Source: Epichloe hybrida (lineage: Eukaryota; Ascomycota; Sordariomycetes; Hypocreales; Clavicipitaceae). From it: a DNA stretch of 64,000 nucleotides. The position numbers were made by a program, and so were the translations under genes. The notes under the pieces are model-generated. The model did not search any database, was not told the origin of the DNA, and saw only the letters and a program-made list of their open reading frames with translations. The DNA lies in the NCBI GenBank assembly GCA_019022495.1, contig JAFEKR010000003.1:4092001-4156000 (forward strand), given 5' to 3'. Shown in pieces: positions 22,781-33,309 of the stretch (positions within the stretch are counted from its first letter, which is position 1; each line of letters starts with the position of its first letter).

Positions 22781-25594
22781 ATGGGTCTCAAGGATCGATT
22801 TGGAATCAAGTCCACCGAGACCACCACCGAGACCACCGGCGCTGATGTCCTGCCCAACGCCGAGAGCACTGAGCGCGAACTGCGCCGCTTCAGACGCCAG
22901 CATCAGTGGGATCCCTTCCTGGACACTGACAAGCTTGACAACATTGACGATGCCCTCGCCTCGGGGAACGCCGAGAAGGAGGCGGCCATCGACGAGTCGT
23001 TGATTCAGGAGGACTCTCCCTACCCAGAAGTCCGCACCTCGGTCAGTGGCCTCCGCCAAACTCCAAAATGGACAGCTCAAATCATCCTGAAAGAGATGAA
23101 ACGAGATGACATGATTGCCCCGTGGCCGACATGCTGACAAAAGGCAATCGTGACAGGTGCCTCCTACTGACATCGATGTCCCCATCGACACCTTGCGAGC
23201 CTGGTGCATCGGAGCTTTCCTTTGCACCATCGTTGCTGCTTGCAACGTCTTGCTCAGCATGCGCCGCACTCCCATTGCCATCACGTCTACAGTTGTCCAG
23301 CTTATCGCCTACCCGTGAGTATTGGAAGCAGCCCGCCTCGGTTTCAATGCATTCCAAACCATCGTTTCTGACCACATCATCTTCTCCGACGACAGAATCG
23401 GTGTCGGTTGGGCCAGATTCCTGCCTGCCAAGACGTTCAAGCTTTTCGGCCGCTCCATCGAGCTCAATCCCGGTCCTTTCAACGTCAAGGAGCACACCAT
23501 CATCACCATGATGACTGCTGCCGGTAGTTCTCTGAGTTACGCCATCGACATCTTGCTCGCGCAGGAAATCTTTTACAAGCAGGAATTCAGGTGAGCCAAG
23601 GAATCCCCCCCCCCTCCTCCAAGACCCTCCAGCAGGTCCCGCCGCCTTTGCTGCCACCCCCCCAAACCAACCCCTTTGCGACTTGCTTCATACTGACTCC
23701 CTCTTCTCTTCTTCTTTCTACAGGTGGGGTTTTCAGATCCTTCTCATGGTCTCCACCCAAGCCATGGGGTTCGGCGTCGCTGGCGTTGCTCGACGATTCC
23801 TCGTCTGGCCCTCCTCGATGGTGTGGCCTGCGACCCTCATCACCTGCACGGTCATGTACTCGCTCCATGATCATCAATCTTCCGATCCCTCCGCCACCAA
23901 TGGATGGAAGATCGGCCGATACAGCTTCTTCCTTCTCGTCGCGTGCAGCACCTTCGTTTGGGAGTGGTTCCCTCTTGTCATCGCTCCATTCCTGAGCTAC
24001 TTCATGTGGCCGACCTGGATTGCCCCTTCAAACGTCGCCGTCAACCAGATCTTCGGCGGAAACTCTGGCTTTGGTCTCATGCCCATGTCTCTCGATTGGT
24101 CCACCGTCACCGCCTTTTTGAACTCGCCACTACAGACGCCTGCTTTCGCCATTCTCAATGTTCTTGCCGGCATCTGTATCATGACCATCGGCGCCGCCGG
24201 CCTCGCCTTTGCTGGCCCCGAGTACTACCGATATCTCCCCATCAGCGCCAACCAGAACTTCGACCGATATGCGGAGCCCTACAATACCTCGGTAAGTGTC
24301 ATTGGACTGGGCCGGCAGCCTGTTCCGTCTATGACTTCTGCGACTTGATGATGAACCCAACCCCAAGACTGACACGGGCTCTACACAGCGTATCTTGACC
24401 AAGGACTTCACCATGAACGAGACGGCTTATCAAGCTTACTCCCCCATCATCCTGGGCCCCACCTTCTCCCTCTCCTACGGCATGGGCTTCGCCGGTCTCA
24501 TGTCTACCGTGATGCACGTCGTCCTCTTCTACGGAAGAGACGTCGTGAACCGTGCCAAGAACTCCCAGTATGATGAGCCCGATGTTCATATGAAACTCAT
24601 GCGCAAGTACAAGGAAGCACCCGAGTGGTGGTTCATGATCATTTTTGCCGTGAGCTTCGCCTTTGGCATGATCGCCTGTCAGGTCTGGGATACACACCTG
24701 ACTTGGTGGGCATACATCATCTGTATCCTCATCGGTGCCGTTCTTTTTATCCCCATCGGCATGGTTCAGGCCATTACCAACCAGCAAACCGGCTTGAACA
24801 TCATTACTGAGATGATTGTCGGTTACATGATGCCCGGACGACCCGTTGCCATGATGCTGTTCAAGAGTTATGGCTACATGCTTTCCTTCAACGGTTTGAA
24901 TTACATCTCTGATATGAAGGTCGGTCACTACATGAAGATTCCTCCTCGCAGTATGTTCGCCGCCCAGGCCTTCGCCGTCGTCTGGCTGTCTTTTGTCCAG
25001 ATCGCCGCCTACAACTTTCTTCGTGGCAACATTCACGAGATTTGCACTCCCAAGCAATCCCAGGGTCTAACCTGCCCCAACGCGCGAACCTTTTACAACG
25101 CCAGTGTCATTTGGGGTGTTATCGGCCCGAAGAAGGTGTTTGGTGCCGGTGGCATCTACTCTTGGACGAACTGGTTCTGGCTCATCGGTTTCGTTGTGCC
25201 CGTGGTCCAGTACCTGATCGCCCGGAGATATCCACGAACCTTCCTTCGATATCTCATCAGCCCTGCTCTGTTCGGTGCCGCTGGCATGATCCCCCCTGCT
25301 ACCCTCTACTTCCTCTTCCAGTGGGTCATTGTTGGTTTGGCCTTCAACCTCGTCATTCGCAGAATGTTCTTTGGCTGGTGGAGTCGTTACAACTATTCGT
25401 TGTCCGGTGCTCTCGACATTGGTACCGCCCTCTGCACTGTCGTCACTGGTCTGGGTCTGGGTCTCAGCGAGACAAACATGCCTGAATGGTGGGGTACTAC
25501 GGTTTGGCAGAATACCCTCGATTACAACAGTTCTGCTGTGACGCGAGAGTTCGTCAAGGATGTCACCAAGCCTCTAGGCCCAGACAGCTGGTAA
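22781..25594 (+). CDS. OPT-family oligopeptide transporter
   Basis: Proton-coupled plasma-membrane importer of small peptides (possibly glutathione or related compounds). Exons are 22781-23041, 23157-23314, 23396-23590, 23724-24291 and 24389-25594 (795 residues). All four introns are GT-AG and frame-consistent; the third has a run of 10 C. The cytoplasmic N-terminus is about 105 residues and acidic. The first membrane spans are followed by the OPT signature NPGPFNVKEHTIITMM. Later landmarks are LDWSTVTAFLNSPLQTPAF, the ISP4-like VWDTHLTWWAY, NQQTGLNIITEMIVGYMMPGRP, and a C-terminus rich in aromatic spans ending in GPDSW. About 14 hydrophobic segments agree with the family. The relationship is to the fungal/plant peptide-transporting branch (Isp4/OPT1-like) rather than the yellow-stripe metal branch, judged from these motifs. 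Substrate not predictable. Confidence 0.92.
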
Positions 25595-26442
25595 AAGAAA
25601 ACAGAGGAGATGTTATTCGGGGGGTTTCTTTCTTCTTTTTTTAGCGAGAGCGTATATCCAACTTCAAACGGATGTGTTTGAAATGTAAATAGCAGACAGT
25701 AATGTGCATATGAAACGAGCTGGAAGTATCACGAGATTGCCGAGCTTTGCGGGCCCTTTACGCATAATGGTGACCCCTTTTAAACGATGAGATTCGTCGC
25801 GAAGTTTGTACTCCGCGTGCTCATCATCGTCAACTTCTGGGCTCAACGAGAGATTCTGAAAATGGGACCCGTCACGAGCGCCTGGCGCACAAGCAAACAC
25901 AGTCAACGACTGAACATGGGGGAAATGTTTTGAAAACTGTTAGATGGCGCTTATATGTGCTCTTCCTCCTCGAGTGCTGACTTTTTTTTTTCCGCAAATA
26001 CTCGCCCTCTTTGGAGCCGATGCAGGGGGGCTGGTGAGCCCCCAGGGTAGGTAACCAGAGAGGCAAGAAACGTGAAGCAAAGGAACCAAGACGCCTTGAT
26101 AGCTTGCTGGCTTGGGTGGGGCAACCAGTCCGGCCAATACATATTCCACACGCGAAAACTCTTGGCACGCACAAAAACGACTCTTACTTTGCTCCATCAC
26201 CAAGACCATTGCTGGCGACAAATCAGCTCCTTGACGCAACCCCTCATCCTTTTCCCGGTATGTAGTAGCCAGCCACACACTCCACGCTTGCCCTGAAGCT
26301 CTATTTTGGACCTGACGCCGTCCGGCTGATCCTACGACAAATCATGACCGCAATTGTCATCTCTGGGACGTTCAACTCGGACTAACGAAATGGCGGGCGG
26401 ATATAGTTTCTCTTTCAACTCCTTCTTCATACTCCCTTCAAG
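25595..26442. other. OPT 3' flank and NAC beta promoter
   Basis: An 848 bp spacer with a short T-run at 25982-25991 and no gene. The sequence just before 26443 is CT-rich, as expected for a highly expressed fungal gene leader. Confidence 0.6.
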
Positions 26443-27258
26443 ATGGCCGACGTCCAGGAGCGCCTCAAGAAGCTCGGCGCCAGCGCCCGCACTGGTGAGT
26501 TACTTCCCTTTGCCAAGAATTCGTAAAACGTATGTCAGGCGGGGGGGGGGGGTGGTTAACTAACACACTGAACTTTCCAGGGTAAGTTTTGATCTGACTG
26601 TTTCACCCGGACCGACGGCCAACGTTTACGCTACATTGCCTTTTCCGCCATTCACTATCCGAATCGCATTTCGCAAGCAAAGATGGTGTGCTAACCAGTG
26701 GTCACTTCTTGTTCGATTCATAGTGGCAAGGGTACTCCCCGCAGAGCGGTCAAGCGTGCGCCCGCCAGATCTGGCGCCGATGACAAGAAGCTTCAGCAGA
26801 CCCTGAAGAAGCTGAACACTCAGCCCATCCAGGCCATCGAAGAGGTCAACATGTTCAAGTCTGACGGCAATGTCATCCACTTCTCCGCCCCCAAGGGTAC
26901 GTCTGCCTGTCTCGGGTTTCAAATCTGTCCACAACATACATATACGTCAAAAAACGCCAGATTTCTGCCGGTGACACCCCGCTAACTTTTTTTTCTAATT
27001 CTTTTGTGTGTCGGATCTGTTATAACAGTGCACGCCGCTGTTCCCTCCAACACCTTTGCCATTTACGGCAACGGCGAGGACAAGGAGCTGACTGAGCTCG
27101 TCCCCGGTATCCTGAACCAGCTTGGCCCCGACTCCCTGGCTTCCCTCCGCAAGCTCGCCGAGAGCTACCAGAACATGCAGAAGGGCGAGAAGGGCGAGGA
27201 TGACGACGAGATTCCAGACCTGGTCGAGGGCGAGAGCTTCGAGAACAAAGTCGAGTAA
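26443..27258 (+). CDS. EGD1: Nascent polypeptide-associated complex beta subunit
   Basis: Beta subunit of NAC, the ribosome-bound heterodimeric chaperone at the nascent-chain exit site. The frame requires four exons: 26443-26494, a single base at 26581, 26724-26896 and 27029-27258 (151 residues). Exon 1 encodes [17 protein letters not shown] plus one base of Gly. Joining it to exon 3 without the extra base shifts the frame and stops soon after. Including G26581 gives [15 protein letters not shown], the canonical NAC beta N-terminus. The NAC domain follows ([49 protein letters not shown]). The acidic tail is typical. Intron 1 holds a run of 12 G; introns 2 and 3 have GCTAAC branch sites. Identification is very secure; the one-base exon is inferred from frame and splice signals. 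Confidence 0.95.
26581..26581 (+). other. EGD1: Candidate one-nucleotide exon of EGD1
   Basis: A single G sits between a strong acceptor (branch TTAACTAACAC, then TTTCCAG at 26574-26580) and a perfect donor (GTAAGT at 26582). Exon 1 leaves one base of a codon and exon 3 supplies one, so exactly one base is needed to make GGT (Gly). Confidence 0.75.
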
Positions 27259-27842
27259 ACGGCGACCTATCGGTCTTCCCCAAAACAGGTCTACTTCATG
27301 ACGGAACGTGAACAGATGGGGGAGGGGGAAGAAGGGGGTTTAGTACATGAGAACAGTGGCTGGGAGTTGATCTGTCAGGGATGAAACGAAACTTGGTGAG
27401 GCTTGCCTGAGAATGAACTACTGGGTGCCTTTGTCAACGGGTTGCTTCTGACGAAGAAACCCTTATGATGCTGCATTTGACTTTGTGTGTGGAAGCACCC
27501 CGCTTTCTCACCGACGTACTCCTGGCTCGGCGGCGGAAGAGTATTTGGTCTGCGGGTTTGCTTCTTTTTACTCGGTGTGCGGGAAAGAGGGAAGAAACGT
27601 AGCAAAATGGGTTTCGAGCTCGTAGACTACAGGACGTGGATGGATGAAAAGCGACTCAGAGCGTGGCACTGTCCATCTTTGGCTTGTTTGGGTTTGTGCA
27701 AAGACGTCGAATCGCATTTAGAGGGGGTTGGGGGGGGGGAAGGATACCAAAATCTCTAATGATGCTATCCAAAATCTTGTCAGGTGCTGCTACCTTGCTG
27801 CATTGTTACAGCGTGATGGATGTTTTACATTTCAGCAAAGTG
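27259..27842. other. Convergent EGD1/TAD1 3' region
   Basis: 584 bp between converging genes. It holds G-rich stretches near 27318-27340 and 27725-27740 and no coding signal on either strand. Confidence 0.6.
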
Positions 27843-29286
27843 CTACTTGACGCCATGGGAAATTTGGAAATTGGAATCGCCTTGGTTGGGAGTCCAGCCA
27901 GCCAGCGCAGACTGGCGTACATGTTGCTTCACACGTCTTCTGTCAGCCAAGAGCTCGCCATTCTTGACATGCTGGTACGTCTGGCCGCGCAAGCCATGCC
28001 GAATCATGTCCCCGCGACCGTTCAAATAACATGCCGCCGTCTCCCCAGCAGCCATCCACATCCGTCGTCTAGACATGTTGCTCGCCCCCTTGTCGTCAAA
28101 TGGCTTCCTGCCCTGCAGAACGCCTCCCAGGATCGTCTCCTCCACCCCGTTGCACGTCCAGGCAGCGGCGAGATTGCTCGGGGCAATCCCGGCCGCGCGA
28201 CTCATGACGGCCGCGCGCGAAAACACAAACTCCTCCCCCGTCGTCTCGACCGTGAAAGGGGCGAACCTGTACCCGCCGGGCCAAGACTTGCCGACCAGGC
28301 TCTGCATGCGCTCGGAGAAAGCCCTCTGGCATCCTGCAGCCGAGTGCTGAGAGTCGGGAAGCACCAGGCTGTTTATGTAGGCGTTTGACGGATCGATGAG
28401 CAGCGACGTCAGCGACGAGAGCAGAGACGTGCATTGCTTGAGTGTGATTTTGTCGGAGCACGACTTGGACAGCGTGGGCGGGGCATCGCCGCGGGCGGGT
28501 TTCCTCCGGACAATGCCGAGCTGAGAGAAGTAGGCTCGGCCAGGGAGTGTCGCGGCGGCGGATGAAGGCGCGTCTTCTTCTCGTGGTGGCAAAGGGGGCA
28601 GAGGTACATGCCATGGAGATGAGTCGTCTTGGGCGGCCATGACCAACTCCATGCTTGCATCTCCGCCTTGTTCCGCCGCGGTCAACTTGAGGATGCTCAG
28701 ATGAAAAAGTAGGGCAAGGGGGGGGGGGGGGGCCTCACAAGGCGCTTCGGAGCAGTACATGTGCAGCTTCACATTGTCCTTGATCTTGAACGGCTGAATA
28801 CCAGGGAGGTCGGACAGGTCTACTACGACTTGGCCAGATGGCCCATGCTGCGCGTGTGCTCTGCACTCGTCCAGCAGGAAGCGATTCAGGGCTCGTATGG
28901 CAAGAACTTCGGCGTGCCAATCGTGAATGGCGTTGCCGTCTGCTTGGGCGAGTTTGGACGCCGGAAGGCATTTCATGCCCGTGCTAGAAAAATAAGACTA
29001 CTCAGAGACCAAGATGCCAAATTATCTAGGGGCTTCCCCCCCCCCCCCCCCCAATTGCAAAATTTCTTCATGGATAGAGGGCATACGCTAGAGCCAGACA
29101 CGTCAAGTCGCCGCCGTCCTTCTCGGCAACGATGCCGCTCAACGGGACCCATTCGTGCAGCCCGTTGTCTCGGACGGTGGGTTTCCGTTTGGCTGGCAGC
29201 TTGTTGAATTGGGATATGACCGCCCGGGCGATCAGATTCGCACGTGGAGTTGTAGGCGTTTTTCCGTCAGGGGAAGATCGGCTCAT
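27843..29286 (-). CDS. TAD1: tRNA-specific adenosine deaminase 1 (A37 to inosine)
   Basis: Deaminates A37 next to the anticodon of tRNA-Ala. Exons in transcript order are 29286-29087, 28983-28739 and 28666-27843 (422 residues). Introns of 103 and 72 nt contain G17 and C15 runs in the sense strand. Splicing rebuilds CLALATGMKCLP and the zinc site SEAPCGDASMEL. Zinc/catalytic motifs are WHAEVLAIRALNRFLLDE (His-Ala-Glu with proton-shuttle Glu) and the PCGDAS cysteine. The further ligand is probably the cysteine in the SCSDKITL stretch, where substrate binding residues also sit (KSCSDKITLKQ). The rest is the ADAR-type deaminase domain (YINSLVLPDSQHSAAGCQRAF, FVFSRAA). The gene diverges from RPL24 with 400 bp between start codons. 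Confidence 0.92.
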
Positions 29287-29686
29287 CTTATGGAGCCCCG
29301 ACCCGTCGCAGATGCCACGGGAAACACGATCACGATCGCTTTATCTATAATCGTGCATAGATGTACATGAGGCGCATCTCATCGGTCGTTGAACAGACAA
29401 CCCAAGTGTTAACATTACCCCCAGGGCTGCGAAACGCAAAGTTCCGCCAATTTGAACCGCGAAGAACCAAGCATTGGAGCCCCGTGACTATTCACGTGCG
29501 ACGGCTCCACCTGAATCTTAGCGCCGCATCTGCCCTAGAACGCTTAGTCATTTTGGCACACACCTCCATTTCGAGAAATTGTCCGTATCCGCCGCCTCAA
29601 ATCCAATCCGTCGAGTTCCCCCCCCCCCCTTCCCACGGTCCTCGAACACATACAGCTTGTCGCTATAAACACACAACCGCGACAAG
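29287..29686. promoter_or_regulatory. Shared divergent promoter TAD1/RPL24
   Basis: 400 bp between the start codons of two genes transcribed away from each other. It contains a run of 10 C near 29621-29630 and CTATAAA at about 29663, 20-odd bases before the RPL24 ATG. I see no telomere-like or other ribosomal-gene box. Confidence 0.6.
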
Positions 29687-30738
29687 ATGCGTACTTACGA
29701 CGATTCCTTCTCGGGCCAGAAGATTTACCCTGGCAAGGTACGGCTTTTCCTTCCGCGCTCTCACTTTTGCTTCTTCTCCATGCGAATTTTTCCACGTCGT
29801 CTGGATGCATTAGGAAGAGGACGATGGGTCGACGCCTTTTTTTTGGAGGAAGAAGATGAGATTTCCTCAAAGACGGGAAGGGTGTGCGATGCGCTCATTG
29901 CCGCTGCGATTTGTCTACGCCGGGAAAGAAGAACGGGATATGCTCGATGGCATGACGTCTGAATAATGGGGCTTGGGAGAGACTTCGGCTGGCTAACAAC
30001 TTCATTCTTCACCTGCAGGGTAAAATTTACGTCCGCGGTGACAGCAAGGTCTTTCGATTCCAGAACGGAAAGTCAGAGTCGCTGTTCTTGCAGCGAAAGA
30101 ATCCCCGTCGCATTGCGTGGACTGTTCTGTACCGCCGCCAGCACCGCAAGGGTATATCTGAGGTACGATTCGACCATTTTTTCTCACCCGACTGCACAAT
30201 CCCGATGCGGAACTCGCCTCAACGCAACGTTGCTTTTGCGGCTGTCCGTCTCTTTGCAATCCGTCAGCCCTTTGGACCTCCAGAGAGCCGGAAGCTTGAT
30301 ACGAAGCAGACACGGCAGCCAACATTGATGGGAAGAGTCTATTTTTTCGCATCGACGTGACCATAAGCTTGGCTTGCCCCTCTCGCTCAAAGAGTCGAAA
30401 CCGTCTATACGAGAAGAGACAAGGGAGGAAATACTGACATATATCTACAGGCCGTCGCCAAGAAGCGCACCCGCCGAACTGTCAAGGCCCAGCGTGCCAT
30501 TGTCGGTGCCACCCTCGATGTGATCAAGGAGCGCCGCGCCATGCGGCCCGAGGCCCGATCTGCGGCCCGCGCCCAGGCCATCAAGGAGAGCAAGGAGAAG
30601 AAGAACGCCGCCGCCGCCGCCAAGAAGGCCGACAAGGCCAAGACCGCTGCCTCTGCCAGCAAGGGCCAGACCCAGCGAAACGTCAGCAAGCAGGGTGCCA
30701 AGGGTGCGCCTGTCAAGGTCGCCGCCCGAACTCGCTAA
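29687..30738 (+). CDS. RPL24: 60S ribosomal protein eL24
   Basis: Large-subunit ribosomal protein that bridges the subunits. Exons are 29687-29737, 30019-30162 and 30451-30738 (160 residues). Both introns are phase 0 and, at 281 and 288 nt, the longest coding introns in the window. The first has a GGCTAAC branch. The protein starts [31 protein letters not shown], the eL24 zinc-finger-derived fold. It continues through [24 protein letters not shown] and a very basic Ala/Lys tail. The length is normal for the family. Long introns are common in fungal ribosomal genes; I looked for box C/D snoRNA motifs in both and found no convincing pair. Confidence 0.95.
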
Positions 30739-31391
30739 AGGCATCAAAAGCATGTTTTTTTTTTCCATTTTTTTTTTGTTCGTGCGGTCTTGCAGTCATA
30801 GGTCTCTCATTTGAACGGTAACCAAGATTGAGCGCTTCGCGAGGTGGAAAGGAGATTCTGGGATGATGACAAGAAACCACACGTTTCGGAAGAGTGGTGG
30901 AGTAGGTTGGTTCTTGTGTCCTTTCCGGCCGGTTCTTCGACAAATTCTCAGGTGCATGGAATTGTCATAGGGTGCATTGGTAGCTGAGCAAATGACATGC
31001 CTTTGCAACGGGTCAACGCGGCATATGTTCTTTTTTTTATGAGCTCATAATACGTGCATGTTGCTACGTGGACTCTTGTTCGTACGGCTTCCTTGTGACT
31101 TGTCGTCTTCCTCTGACGAAATAGCGTCAATTGGAGACATTGCAACTTCGCAGTTTCAACAACGGTCTCAGCGGCACCTGCAACATGCCGCCTCACGTCC
31201 GGAAACTGCGTGGGAAAAAAAAACCCGAAAGACTAGGCTCATTTAGACATGTCTCATTCAATCTATGTTATTACAAGATGCGCCCTCTTTTTCATTCTTT
31301 ATTTTTATCTAAATTGGGGTTTTTTTTTAAAAAATGCCAACTTTAGAAGAGTACCCCAGGCCGACAGCAAGTCTGAATGGACCCGCATCCA
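30739..31391. other. Convergent RPL24/peroxiredoxin 3' region
   Basis: 653 bp between converging genes, with several T or A runs (30754, 31030, 31216, 31320). AT-richer than the flanks; no gene is seen. Confidence 0.6.
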
Positions 31392-31948
31392 CTACAGCTT
31401 AGCCAGGACGGCCTCAGCGCCAGACTTGTCGATGCCCTTGCCGTCCTCCTTCTCAGCATAGACGACCTTGCCGTGGTCCACGACAACGGCATAGCGAGCG
31501 GTGCGCTCGCCCATCGTCCAGCCGATGGACTTGCTGAAACCGTTGTCGTCGGCAAAGATGATGAAGTCGTCCCTGACGTCGTTGGCCTTGGCCCAGGCGG
31601 ACATGACAAAGGCGTCGTTGTAGGCGATGACGACGACCTGGTCCACGCCCTTGGCCTTGAGGGCCTCGCGGTTGTTGATGTACGAGGGGAGGTGGGACGC
31701 CTGGCAGGTGGGGGTGAAGGCTCCGGGGACGGCCACGAGGACGACCTTTTTGTTCCTGAACTCTTGTATGGGGGCCCGAAATTAGCTTTTTTGCCGAGGA
31801 CGGGGGACCAAAGAAGATGGGATGGCATACCGGCACTGGCGTCGTAGGGCCCGGGCACGCCGCAGGTTAGGATGTCGTCTCCCGAGGGGGCCACGTGGGA
31901 GAACTTGACGCCCTCGGGGAAGGAATCGCCAACCTTGAGACCAGACAT
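31392..31948 (-). CDS. Peroxiredoxin, PMP20/Asp f 3 type
   Basis: Thiol peroxidase of the Prx5 class that reduces H2O2 and alkyl hydroperoxides. Exons in transcript order are 31948-31831 and 31762-31392 (162 residues), with a 68 nt intron joining DASA-EFRNKKVVLVAVPGAF in frame. The peroxidatic Cys lies in PGAFTPTC (about Cys59). Cys29 in ILTCGVPGP sits where the Asp f 3 resolving partner lies. The C-terminus AKL fits a PTS1 peroxisomal signal, as in PMP20 proteins. Conserved PSYINNREALKAKGVDQVVVIAYNDAFVMSAW and TMGERTARYAVVVDHGKV support the family. Members of this group are known fungal allergens. It is upstream of, and on the same strand as, no obvious partner. Confidence 0.93.
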
Positions 31949-33309
31949 GGTTGGTGATGGGGGGAGTTTTGGACTGGAGAAAGAGAGTACGGAGCGAGCT
32001 TTGAATGATTTCTGAGGGGGTTTTTTTTTTTTTTGGCACCAGATCGAGATGTATCACTGCACAGAAATTGTGTTGAGAGGGAAGGCGGGGGAAGGGGAGA
32101 GGGGAGGGAGGGGTCCTGGACTCTGGAGGGCAAAGAAAAAAAAAAGGCAGGGTTTATAACAGCGCAGCTTTCCGTTATTACTCTCGGAGAAGGGGAAAAA
32201 AAAAGGCTTGATCCGGTCCCCGAGGGGGGAAGGGGGGGGGGGGCAGACTTGCTCATCAAGGTTTTCCCAATTAGGAGCCCAACAGGACAAGAAGTTGTAC
32301 AGTGACACCGCCACTCATCCCGCGCGGCCACGCAGTTATCCGCCAGCAAGCCGAACCCCTTCATCTAATCCCAAATAATTTCCAACACAACCCAGTTCCG
32401 GCTTGTCCACCTGATGTACATGGCGATGGCGTCTACTACCGCCCCCTTGTGTTGCTGCCTGTGTACGGATTATCGCGCAGGTATAATAGCGCCTTTCCCA
32501 TCACGCGACTTGCTGCTTCTTCCACGCCCACAATCGGAGCATGGCCCTCCTCGGCAAATCAGAGGCGGGAGCTCAGAGTGCGACGAAACCCCTTCGCTGA
32601 ATGAGGCTCTCTGCACCTCGTCGCCGAGAGGAGGTTTGGCGACGTTGGAACGCAACTCGCTTCGGTGCCTCGCGGGTCGTGGAAGCTCCCGACGTGGCAT
32701 TCCGGCCAGAACATGCTCTTCATCACGCCGCGCTGACATGTTGCGTTTCCGGGCGCCCAGGTCTTCGATGCCCAGGCAGACTGAGACTGGATCGGATGGG
32801 CCGTGACTCGAGGTGATGTGACCGAAGAGCTCGAGGCTGAAATCTGACGTGTACTACACTGAGGTTCACGAGAGCGCTCTCGATCTTTGCAATTTGAGCG
32901 GCTAGACTCCGTTCACGTGTCGGTACAAGAATATGTAACGCTCGCTCGTCGAGTCGAGGCATTCTTCGTGTACGAAGATTCGGGATTACAAAAAGTCACT
33001 CTTCCATTGGAGAGTTGATCACATTGACACGAACGCTCTGCTCTTGTTTGCTTATTTGTTCTTGTTGCTCGTAAGCCTTAAAACCGCTGGCTATAAATTT
33101 CCAGGAGTTTGTTCGCGGCCCCCGTTGTAAAGCAAGTTCATCAAATCCGAGACTCCAGTCCACATGCCGAAAAATTTGGGTTTTATTTCAACTTTGCCTT
33201 TGCTCTCTCTCCCCCCTCCTCGCATTTTCTCTTGCCCCCTTCCAGTCTACCATCCGACCATGCCTATGCCTACACACTACTCAGGGGATATATAGTGCAC
33301 CGAAGGAAC
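31949..33309. other. Peroxiredoxin promoter and eS4 3' flank
   Basis: 1.36 kb without a recognisable gene. It holds C/G and A/T runs (G-run around 32230-32241; T/A runs near 32023, 32137 and 32198). Overlapping ORFs in 32.4-33.0 kb show no conserved motifs. It presumably contains promoter elements of the minus-strand peroxiredoxin gene. Confidence 0.55.

Noticed and set aside
29738..30450. Intronic snoRNA in the long RPL24 introns
   Set aside because: CTGA-like D boxes are present, but no convincing RTGATGA C box or terminal stem pairs with them.
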